The notes under the pieces are model-generated. The model was not told where the DNA came from and ran no database searches. It saw only the letters and a list, made by a program, of their open reading frames with translations. Shown here one piece after another: positions 31,987 through 41,333 of a stretch of DNA of 64,000 bases. Source of the DNA: Diaporthe sp. PMI_573 (lineage: Eukaryota; Ascomycota; Sordariomycetes; Diaporthales; Diaporthaceae); contig JAJTUP010000047.1 of assembly GCA_021399435.1 (NCBI GenBank), forward strand, positions 124,001 through 188,000. The letters run 5' to 3'. Position 1 is the stretch's first letter. Each line of letters begins with the position of its first letter. The position numbers and the translations under genes were made by a program.

Positions 31987-33411
31987 TCAGGTCCACTGCG
32001 GTTTCGACTCGGAGATGCCCTGGGCGTTGGTGACCAGCTCGATCTGATCCTGACTCCTGCTCCACTGGTCCGCTGACCCTCTGTTCTCCTCGTCCTCGCC
32101 CTCGCCCCGCGGCACTGTGCCTATGTGGATGGAATGGTTGACGTAGATCTTGTTCTTGGACATTCCCCCGGCCGACGACTCCGGGAAGCCCTTGGACCGG
32201 TTTCCATATGCCCCAGAGTGATACCCGCCTGACTTGTACCCGCTGCCGCCCTTGCGCCGTGTGTAGAGCGCCGTCACCGCTGGTAGGCAGGCGCAGATTA
32301 TCCCGAGCCCTACTTCTGCGTTGCTGTAGAACGAGGACATGAGGGTTAGATGTCTGGTTGCAGTGCACTGTGATCGTAAAAAAAAAAAAAAAAAAAAATA
32401 GGATATGCTTACCCAGAGAGGATGACCTTGACAAAAACGACAGTCTGGTTGATCGAGCTGCCCTCTGCAATAATCATCCCGAGCCGGTAGACGGAGAAAG
32501 CGGTCGCTATTCCGCCCGCGCACAAGATGCCCGCCACGCGCAGCTTCTTCCTCAGCGGCAGCTGCAGCGACCACGTGAGGGGCGTGGGCAGTAGCAGGAT
32601 GACGAGGTCGCTGACGGCGCTGACGATGGCGTCGGCGATGATGATGGCCCTCTGGTCCAGGCACTTGCTCATGTCCCCCTCCCAGTAGGCGTGGATCGGC
32701 CAGCAGATCCTGATCTTCACCACGAGGGCCGAAAAGTAGTAGCCCCCCAGGAGGCCCATGAAGATGTAGATGCCCATGATCGTCTTCTTGTGCACCGACC
32801 CGAAGACCCTCGCGATGATTAGCAGCAGTGCCATCTTGACGCTGAGCGCCATTGGGGCGTAGAAAATGGTCGCCGCATATCCGGTCTAAGGCGTCATGTC
32901 AGTCAGTCACATTCTATAGAGTGGAGGCTTGGATAGCATTATGCTGACCTTCAAAAAGTAGGGAAGCTGAATGGTTGTCACCTCCCATTGATTAATACCG
33001 CCGCCATATATGGAAGCTATTGGCGTTTGGTGTTAGTCGGACTATTCGCTTCCTTTTCCCCTGGGTTGATGCCGGAAGAGGACATACCAAAGATACTGTC
33101 TATGCAGTACCCGAGAAAGAGGACATATGAGAAATATGCGATATCTTCCTTAATGTCAGTAATCTGGTGCTTAGATCTGTCGCATTGTACGACAATAGTC
33201 CGGGGCGCGCCTCACAGTCTTCGAGATTCCATGTCCCGCGGAGGACACTAGACTTTGCATAGTGCTTGAGTCCAATAAACACCGTCACGAACAGTATGCT
33301 GAGGGCCTGGGTGACATAGTTGACAGTTCGGAGGACATCCGCGGGCTCGTCAAAGTTCGGTGTGACACCCGAGGGAGCCGGGGCGGCGCCCACAAGTGTT
33401 GACGACGACAT
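31987..33411 (-). CDS. Fungal rhodopsin-family (PTH11-type) seven-helix receptor-like protein
   Basis: Five exons, 33411-33216, 33144-33088, 33016-32949, 32885-32413 and 32323-31987, close in phase to 376 residues. Helices include TVNYVTQALSILFVTVFIGL, IAYFSYVLFLGYCIDSIFG, TGYAATIFYAPMALSVKMALL, MGIYIFMGLLGGYYFSALVV, AIIIADAIVSAVSDLVILLL, LRVAGILCAGGIATAFSVYR and VGLGIICACLPAVTALY. The family marks GINQWEV, ICWPIHAYW with KCLDQ, and LPTPLTWSLQLPLRKKLRV are all present, typical of the Fung_rhodopsin domain once grouped with the PTH11 receptors. The cytoplasmic tail is polar with an Asn-His-Ser segment. There is no CFEM domain. Proteins of this family are plasma-membrane sensors of host or nutrient cues; ligand and coupling are unknown. 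Intron 4 (32324-32412) contains a 21-base homopolymer (T in the transcript). Confidence 0.9.
32378..32398. repeat. A21 homopolymer (T21 in the receptor transcript intron)
   Basis: Twenty-one consecutive A on the plus strand inside intron 4 of the receptor gene, about 55 nt before its 3' splice site in transcript direction. It may act as an extended polypyrimidine tract, or be a retro-tail. Confidence 0.9.
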
Positions 33412-34492
33412 CAATCTGGACAGGGCGAGGGGCGGTCAGGACGTCCGATGGTCAACAAATCGAAGAGAAGACGATCATCGAGGACGGGTATAACGGGTTT
33501 CTAGAGGTGGATGGGGCCTCGCTGAAGAACGAACATCTGGCCTCCCCCTCGGTTGTTATTCAATATGTAGCTAAGTGTCTGTCAAGCTCCGCATCTTTTC
33601 TGGGGCGGCAGGCCTTGTGGTATGTCCCGGGGCGAAAACTCTTTTTCTTGCGTTGCGTTGCATCAGAGCCCGTGCTTGCGGGTGTCCTCGCGCCCGCATG
33701 ACCTGATCTTATTTGACGGCTGTATCATTTCGATGTACGAGGATGTTCAGGGGAAAAAATCCCGCTTGGCTACCACAGTCATGCCCGCCCGCGGGTGGCG
33801 GTCCCGGGGTAGACCAGGCGGTTTCCGTGGGCCCGGAGGAAACAACATCAAACCGGAGTGCTTGGTTGCGGTGGAGGCCGGGATGGATGGCCCCGGGACG
33901 CAACCTGGTCGTAGAGACTCATGTCCTTCCGTCCGGCTCAGCCTTTATGCACCCTCGGCGGGCCATCAGAATTGGTGGTGCTGTGGCCGAAGTGTTAAAG
34001 CCTTTGGTTGCTGGAAACTGTCTTGAATCAGTACGGGCTTCACCTTCTTACGCACTAGATTTCATTTCCCTTGGAGTGGGCGATGGAGGGGTCTCCTCAC
34101 AGCTCTGGAGCATGGGCGTGAGCTTGCGCCGAGCCCCCAGGTACCGGCATGAGTTTGGTTCGCTGTGGGCCCAGAGCAGAAAACACCCCAGTATTGTCTC
34201 CGTCCAAGATGATCATTTTCCCCACCCAAGATCATCTTAGCCCACCTGCGAATCGAATAGAAGGAGATAATGTCACGCGATCCAGCCGAAAATGGGTCCC
34301 ACCTCCGAATTGAACGTGCTCTTATACTCGGGGCGACATATTCGTCTTCTTCCGGGTCGTTAAAGTTTAGGACCTGTCTGATATCTCATCTATCCATCCA
34401 AACTCTTCGTGTGCAATCTCACCGAACATCAGCGGCCGTTCTTCATCGCCCCAAATTAACCTTCCCGCCAGCCAATCACACACGCACACAGA
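33412..34492. other. Divergent promoter region of the receptor and Old Yellow Enzyme genes
   Basis: About 1.1 kb between two divergent ATGs. The leader before 34493 is CA-rich (ACACACGCACAC). No gene was seen. Confidence 0.55.
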
Positions 34493-35860
34493 ATGGGAGA
34501 CGCTGCCGTCAACAGGGCCGGGTCCAAGCTGTTCCAGCCCCTGGCCATCGCCAACGGGAAGATCCAGCTGAAGCATCGGGTGGTGCTGGCGCCCCTGACG
34601 AGGAACCGTGGCACGCCAGTCAAGGAGTCCACTCCGGACGACCCTAACAGAGAATGGATTCCCAATGATCTGATGGCTGAGTACTACTCTCAGCGCACGA
34701 CCGACGGAGGTCTGATAATATCCGAGGCGATCCCGCCCAACCTGGAGGTGAGCAGCCGCTGCTGATCACTGATCATATGGCGACCCGGCATATAGTGGGG
34801 GGGGGGGGGAACAACGAACTCAGGACTGACATGCTTCCCCAAGGGCAATGCCATGCCTGGCGTGCCGGGCCTCTTCCGGGCAGACCAGGCCAAGGCGTGG
34901 AAGAAGGTGACGAGCGCGGTGCACGCCAAGGGCGGCATCATCTACGCGCAGCTGTGGCACTCGGGGCGGGCTAACATCCCGCACCTGACAGGCACGCCGA
35001 CGCTGTCGGCGTCGGCGACGCCGTGGGACGACCCGGAGGAGACGTTCCCCTACCCGCCGCCGCACACCTCGACGCCGGTGAAGCTGCGCGACCACCCGCC
35101 CGTCGAGATGACGGTGGAGAAGATCAAGCAGACGATCGGCGACTACTGCAAGGCCGCGAAGGCGGCCATGGACGCGGGCTTCGACGGCGTCGAGGTGCAC
35201 GGCGGGAACGGGTACCTCCCAGAGCAGTTCCTCTCGTCCAACATCAACAAGCGCACCGACGACTACGGCGGCAGCCCCGAGAAGCGCTGCCGGTTCACGC
35301 TCGAGCTGATGGACGAGCTGGCCGCGACGGTCGGGCAGGACAACCTCGCGATCCGGCTGAGCCCCTTCGGACTCTTCAACCAGACGCGCGGCGAGCAGCG
35401 CCTCGAGACGTGGGGCCACCTCTGCCGCGAGCTGAAGAAGAGCCTGCCAACGCTCAGCTACGTCAGCTTCATCGAGCCGCGGTACGAGCAGATCTTCAGC
35501 GAGGAGCAGAAGCAGGGCTTCCTCGACAGCTGGGGGCTGCCCGAGGTGGACCTGGGCGAGTTCCGCCGCATCTTCGGCGACACGCCCTTCCTGTCGGGCG
35601 GCGGCTGGAACGACCAGAACGCCTGGAGCGAGGTCGAGAGCGGCAAGTACGACGGCCTGCTGTTCGGCCGCTACTTCATCAGCAACCCGGATTTGGTCGA
35701 GAGGCTGAGGGAGGGCCGGCCCCTGACGCAGTACGACCGATCGCGCTTCTACGGACCCTTCCCGGCGGACCCGCACGTGGGATACACTGACTACCCGACA
35801 TGGGAGCAGCACAAGAAGAAGGAGGAGGATACCCTCAGCCAGAAGCAGCGTCAAATGTAG
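34493..35860 (+). CDS. NADH:flavin oxidoreductase / Old Yellow Enzyme
   Basis: Two exons, 34493-34747 and 34844-35860, give 423 residues. Key features are SKLFQPLAIANGKIQLKHRVVLAPLTRNR at the N-terminus (FMN-binding strand), AQLWHSGR, and DGVEVHGGNGYLPEQFLSS with the H-x2-N pair and following Tyr that bind and protonate the substrate. NKRTDDYGGSPEKRCRF, then LSGGGWN (phosphate loop) and GLLFGRYFISNPDL (C-terminal FMN site) follow. These FMN enzymes reduce the C=C bond of alpha,beta-unsaturated carbonyls with NAD(P)H; fungal members serve detoxification or secondary metabolism. The 96-nt intron carries a run of 13 G at 34797-34809. Exon 2 is strongly GC-biased at third positions, which creates long antisense and shifted open frames that are not genes. 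The last 20 residues are Lys/Gln-rich. The substrate is unknown. Confidence 0.93.
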
Positions 35861-36403
35861 AGCCAGATTCCTAGATTAGATGACATGATTGATTAGCTAG
35901 CAGCCAACACATCAAATTGCCTCTTCTTGCTCAAGCGTGCCGAGAAGTTTCAGATCGCGTCTAGGTTGAACTTGGCCCAGCTGCTTGCCAGCCCGATTGA
36001 ACGTGAGGCTGCTCTCCGGCAGCTCTTTGGTGGGGATGGCGACGGCAACGGTGGTGTTTCGGGATCAGGCTGGGGTGCCGGGGGCCCCGTCGCGGTCATC
36101 CCCGGGGTCGGGGGCGAGGGGCTTATTGAGGCCAAGGTTTTAACCCCTATTGGCGGGTTCTGTTCCGGCATCACAGTCTGGGCGCCTCCTCAGATGACGG
36201 CACCTGGCATGAAGATCATGATGGCAATTCCATACCTAACTTATACACCTTACTCGTCGGCATTACATACCTCCTCCCTCCCGAGGAGGTTCCTCCCCCC
36301 AAAACCGGCCCAGAAACGGGGAAGCCAACACATAATCATAATAAGAACCACTGTTGGTGTGTCCCTAAACATGCCAGCCCGCCAGCCAGTCCAACCAGTT
36401 CAG
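35861..36403. other. Convergent 3' intergenic region, no gene seen
   Basis: Between the stops of the Old Yellow Enzyme and FunK1 genes. A Gly/Ala-rich open frame begins here but lacks support. Confidence 0.55.
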
Positions 36404-38845
36404 TCAATTCTGTCCGTCCAGTCCCTGGCGAGACGTGTTCTCCGAAACCACCAAGTTCTCCCCAGCCTCGCGAAGAATTTTTTCCATCTCAGAATAAAGC
36501 TTGTGGTTTTCCTTCTTCCACCGTCCTCCATTCGGGAACACCTTCCTCCGTAACTTATTGATCCATGGAATCAAACCCCGGAAGTAGGGAGTGAAGTATT
36601 CATCCATGATTTCAAGAAAATCGCCTTCGTCATCAATCACGGCTTTCTTGAAACTCGCCAATTCTGCCCTGTTTTCATAGTTCCACCTCTCGAACCGTGG
36701 AACAATCTGGCTTTCATTAGGCCCCTTGGAGTGAATGCATATCCAGAAGATCACCCAGAAGAACGACTCCAGGTCATGCATGAAGGAATGTTGCTCGCCC
36801 AGAAGTGCACCGATGGCCATGAATGCCTTTGTGCCTGTCATCCCTCTTGCACCCGAGGTGCTATCTCGTTGAACTTTAATGGCGAGGTCAAGATCAATCA
36901 GGAAAGCTCGCCTGGAGGGGTTTTCGTCATCTTCATTAATCATAAGGTTGTTTCCAGAGATGTCTCTGTGAAGAAAGCCAGCATTGTACAATGACTCATG
37001 CCCCTTGATGCAACCTTCTAACGCGGCAAGCAGGGCCACGCAGGAGCTTGCTTCGTAAATCGGCTTCCCATAATCACGAAGAATGACCCGCCGATGTACT
37101 CGGTTTGACAGCACTTCAATGCTTGCCTTTGTTGGAGTTGCTAAACGGGGGCGCTTGCTTGGTGGCAGAGCGGCGTCAATGTTGCTGGATGGTCGCTTCA
37201 TACCAGTGCTACTGCTTTGCCCTTTGTGGGAATCACTGGGTGCACTCGCACTTGACGGCAGCGCCGGGCGTCCTTTCGTAGCTTTTGTGATGTCCAATCC
37301 CTTTCGAATATTACTTTGAACGTCATCGTCAGCACCATGGATGCGGACGGTCTCGTGGTGGTAGTATCGGGCAACGTTAACTACGCCCTTCTCGGTCGCT
37401 TCTTGGAGAAGTATACCCTCTTCGTCTCGGTCTGTATACTGCCACGAGTCCTTGATAACAAGCGGCGTCTGCGGGTCCTCTTTACAATGGGCCTTCCAAC
37501 ATGTTGTTGCCCGACCGGCAATACAAGGCGCACGCTTCATAACGTCATCGATGATAAGGCGCTGTGTCTGGCCGTCTCGTTTGATCTCGATATACTGTTT
37601 GCCGTCGGACGTAATAATGGTAGGGTCAAATCCATGCCCGTCTTTGTTCATCCAGAGAAATCCGAGGATTGTGGTCACAAACTGTAACCCACCATCCTTC
37701 TTGTTGATGTCGAATTGTTCGGAGGCGACCCCCCCCAGCCGGTCAAACTCCCATACCCTCATAAGAGATCCGCAGAGAGTAAAGCCCAAGACGAATCGAC
37801 GGGTAGGTTGGGCCTTGAAAACCTCTCTCGCATATCTCGCGAGATCAATCCATGCTGTCCATGCGTTGTCGGCCTTCGGGTTGCTTTTTAGTTCGCCGGC
37901 AACGAGGACGTCTGACCAACAATACCTCGGATCCTCAGAGTCAGGGTTGTATGTGATGTCGCTATTGATGAAGCCGATATCCATGCTGCGCTTGGCTGTG
38001 GAGCCCACCAGTGGTGTCCTCGGCTGCGTCAACAGCTTTCGTCCAGGCGCCGGAGTCGAAAAGCAGTCGCCTGCGAATGCTTCCAGATCCGGGATCAAGC
38101 CGCGAAACCAAGTAAGCACATCGCTCTCTTTGGCGCCTGGCGGCCATCCACTCCACCCCTCCTGGAAGAGTGGATTCTCGCCTCCGGTACACCTGCCGAA
38201 GACTGCCTCAGACACCGTGTCGAGATCTGGCACATCTCCAAAGAAGGTTTTGTGGAAATCGGGAAGTCCGGCATAGAAATTCTTGGCCTCTAACTTCAGG
38301 ACCGGATCGACATTATCGCGGAATTCCGACGAGTTTACAAAGCTACTCGTGTTTTGAGTCCACGGCGTTTGTTGGATCGACGAGGGTATCGGTCGGGGAG
38401 GCGGGGTGGATTGGACGGTGGCAGTAGACACAAGACGCCATATCAATATGTCCTGAGGCTTGTCGGCAAGCGCCTCCTTGAGGAGAGGTTTGATACGGCC
38501 GAAGTCGAAGTCGTCGGACGCGACGGCTACAATAAGTCTCAGGAGGTCGTTTCGAAGGGTACCAGCATTCGTCCTCGAAACCAGCAGGCCAGCGACTGAA
38601 AGGCCCTGGAGAGCGGAAAGAAAGGGGAGTGTGAGATTCCGCAAGTCTATTCTGCGGGTCAGAGAAGTGGATTTTAGCAGAGTGGGTCAGAATGCCATAC
38701 CATCTTGAGCCAGCTGATCGATGGCCATTGATGAGCGTGCGATGCTTCTGTCATGACAGATCGAATCAAATGAGGCGCGGAAAGCATCCAGACTGTTTCC
38801 AATAGGATTGTCCTTGATAACGTTTGATGGAATTTGGTCCGTCAT
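36404..38845 (-). CDS. FunK1-type fungal protein kinase with N-terminal nuclease-like region
   Basis: Two exons, 38845-38701 and 38646-36404, give 795 residues. The short intron (donor GTATGG, acceptor AATAG) is needed to place an ATG before LRNLTLPFL and keeps phase. The kinase part contains VIKDSWQ (likely ATP-binding Lys, about 447), FLHRDISGNNLMI (catalytic loop, 608-618), FLIDLDLA (DFG position, about 633) and GTKAFMAIGAL (activation segment), the standard FunK1 set. Before it, residues 260-360 hold SMDIGFI, WSDVLVAGELKSNP (E-x-K at 300-302), RYAREVFKAQPTRRFVLGFTL and MRVWEFDRLGG, a conserved block that resembles a PD-(D/E)XK fold. A low-complexity Ser/Pro linker (residues 500-555) carries KRPR basic clusters. 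FunK1 kinases are expanded in multicellular fungi with largely unknown targets. No damage was seen. Confidence 0.92.
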
Positions 38846-40613
38846 GGTGCTCTTGCCTGCCCAGCTGTGGATCGCGCATGGTGAAAGGGGAGGTTAACGT
38901 GAAGCTTGGTTGCTGGTAAATATAACGCGTCACGGGGGTTGTGCTGACTAAGGGGTGTGGGGCCATCCCCCCTTGGTAGCCCAGCTAGCGGCTGGCTAGA
39001 TGCATTCACTACAGCTTTTGTGCTTTTGATCGTCACAACTTGACTCCCCTTCACAAGTCATCTCCTTCACACTCGATCCCAGTGTCGGCAAATTTCTGGC
39101 ACTTCTCGTTGATGACAAAGTCATTGCTTTGCGCTGCAGCTCTCCAGATAGCCCAATCTAACCTTTTAGAGAAAATGTATTAAAAGCTGCAGATGCTCTG
39201 GTGGAGCCATCGTCATTCCAGTCGGGTGGTGGGTGGTTCACCTGACCGGGCAGCGTCGCATCCGCAGGCAATAGTCGGGCAACCCCCCAGTGGATCAATG
39301 AACCAGCTCGAAAAGTCAAGCCCCCTTCTCGTTGCCTGTTGGCTGGTTCGAAGCCTGGGCAGCGAAGAAATAACTGGGCAATTCCCAAATTACCTACACC
39401 ACCTCGACGTGCGGTGGTGACGTGGAAACTGCGTGTTGCGCGCGTGTGCGTGCGCTGATGAACAGGCAGCCGGCCTGAGACGAAGGGAAGCCCGCGCATA
39501 TCCGGGTGCTGCCTTTCCCATGCTGCGGAGGATGGGGATCTGCCATCTCGCAGATTGCGATTTGCACAAGCACGTGCAAGCGTACGCATGCGGCGTCCTG
39601 CGCGGAGCTGGAGCTCCGACTGCTCGAAGTGCCCGGATGAGTGCCTGCTGGCCTGCAGGCAGCCCCGCCTGCCCCGTTAGCAGCCTCACCAAGGTGTGGA
39701 AGGCGGCTTGCCTGATGTGGCAAATCTGTTACAATTCGGCTGCGGAGTACAGGTGAGGGGTTTTCCAGGGCTGTGCAGCAGACTAAACGACATAGATGCG
39801 ACCTCGTCCTGCGGGAGGATCAGCCACACAGACGGTGAAGCTGTCAGCGGCAGCCTCGGCCTAACCCCATTGCAACGTGCCTTTTCTGTACCTGCGTCCC
39901 ACCTTGCCTTTTCCCCCCTCCCGCCGGGCTGATGTTTGAGAACCCCGCTGGCCGCGAGGTCCGGCTGACTTGGATGCCTGTGATATCACTGTTACTTGTT
40001 GTGCTCCCGTCGATGCCGTTGCTTCTTGTGGCAGTTAGAGTGATGACGACGAGGCAAACAAACCGTTCGAGTTTCAAGTCGTGGTCACGCTGGTCCGCAA
40101 GCATCCTCTTGGCTGGGTGAAGCTTTGTGGGTTGTGCTGCTAGTTAAGTGTGTGTGTGTACACCGCTACACTGCTATCTAGGTTTCGAAACATGCTTATG
40201 CAGGGCGATTCAGCCCGACGCCTCCGGCGTGCGTAAGCTGATGGTTGATGTTGTTGTGACTCGTCCTCTCGGCTCGCGAGATCGTGTCATTGTGTGTATC
40301 CTGTGTCATAACAGTTGAGAGATGATCCGACACTCCCGAACATGGTCAAGGCTGTACCCGGCCTGCTAGTCCCAGTAAACCCAAATCCAGTCTGTAAATG
40401 CCATGCCATACCATGCTCTGCCCCGGGAAAGTGGTATCAAATCGCTCAGAAAATAAACGCTTTCGGAACTCCATGCTTGCTAAGAAAAGATCCAAAACAA
40501 AAGAGGGCCGAATCCGAAACTCAGGTGACCGTGAGTGCGTCCCAGACTTTTTTCGGAAAAGAAATCCATGAGGCGCGCAGCCTCGTTTGTGTGTTTGCGT
40601 GTTACAGTTGACC
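38846..40613. other. Intergenic, no gene seen
   Basis: A 1.8-kb gap after the FunK1 start. Open frames at 39158-39760 overlap on both strands in GC-rich sequence, have Arg/Pro/Ala-rich composition and no motifs. A short TG microsatellite lies at about 40148-40160. Confidence 0.55.
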
Positions 40614-41333
40614 TCATGGGAGGTCAAAGGCATCATCCTCCTTCTGGTAGACCTCTTCAGTCTGTCCACCAAAATAAATGCCTCTTCGCTTCCAGCCCCC
40701 ACGCTTCAGATAGTGCGTTGGATCATCCGGAGAGGCAACCTGTGGTCTCCGTTGAGGGCTCTGTGGCGAAGACAGCTCGTTGCTCCTCTTCACGGCTGCG
40801 TCCTGCTCCTCGTCGTCATCGTCGTGGTCGAACCAGGACTTGCCAGAGTCGACGCTCGATGCTGGTGACGGCCATCCCTTGGAGTAGGCTTCATCATCCT
40901 GTGCTCGGTTGCGCTCGATCATCCTCCCAACGGCCTGCCCCCTCTCAAAGCCAAAGTCGAAGCCGTCGTGGACCACGAGTGAGAACCCAGAGTCCGAGTG
41001 GTGCATACGGGGCCGCCGTAGCTCATGGCCGGCGAAAGACTGCTTTGATCGTAATGACTGCGTGGGCAGACTCTCACGGGACTTGGCCCGCATGTCCGGC
41101 ACCTGGGCAACTGGTGGGTTGAGCTTGAGTGGGTCCCACTCTATCGGTGGCCAGTGTGTTCTTGCATGCCTCTCTGTTGACGGTATCCCCGAAACGGGTG
41201 CCGGTGCACCGTCGCTCTGTTGCCTCCTGTGGACGATTCTCTGGTCATCCAATTCCTCCGCTGGCATTGCCGTACGCAGTTTCTTGTGACTGCGGACCCC
41301 ACGTAGGATCCTGTGGCCAGCCGAGCCAACCAT
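40614..41333 (-). CDS. Hypothetical polar protein, unknown function
   Basis: Uninterrupted 239-residue frame from the ATG at 41333 (MVGSAGHRILRG), chosen because the upstream 39 residues of the open frame look non-coding. The protein is hydrophilic: Arg/His/Ser-rich in the middle, an aromatic patch SGFSLVVHDGFDFGFERG, an acidic stretch of seven Asp/Glu and a C-terminus WKRRGIYFGGQTEEVYQKED. There are no transmembrane segments, no signal peptide and no Cys pairs. I do not recognise a domain. The patterned C-terminus and absence of stops over 720 bases support a real gene; an unknown regulatory or scaffold role is possible but unsupported. Confidence 0.6.
   Translation of the reverse strand: MVGSAGHRILRGVRSHKKLRTAMPAEELDDQRIVHRRQQSDGAPAPVSGIPSTERHARTHWPPIEWDPLKLNPPVAQVPDMRAKSRESLPTQSLRSKQSFAGHELRRPRMHHSDSGFSLVVHDGFDFGFERGQAVGRMIERNRAQDDEAYSKGWPSPASSVDSGKSWFDHDDDDEEQDAAVKRSNELSSPQSPQRRPQVASPDDPTHYLKRGGWKRRGIYFGGQTEEVYQKEDDAFDLP

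Noticed and set aside
34820..35854. 344-codon open frame on the minus strand over the Old Yellow Enzyme, and a 255-codon shifted frame at 35023-35790
   Set aside because: Both are shadows of exon 2, whose extreme GC3 removes stops from other frames.
29136..35860. Macrodomain-sirtuin, receptor and Old Yellow Enzyme as a biosynthetic or defence cluster
   Set aside because: No backbone synthase, no shared promoter logic and mixed orientation; the proximity gives no support for joint function.
37452..38276. 274-codon plus-strand open frame
   Set aside because: Antisense to the FunK1 kinase exon; composition is that of a complement.
39158..39760. Overlapping open frames on both strands, 100-143 codons
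   Set aside because: GC-rich shadow frames with Arg/Pro/Ala composition on both strands; neither strand has family resemblance or splice partners.
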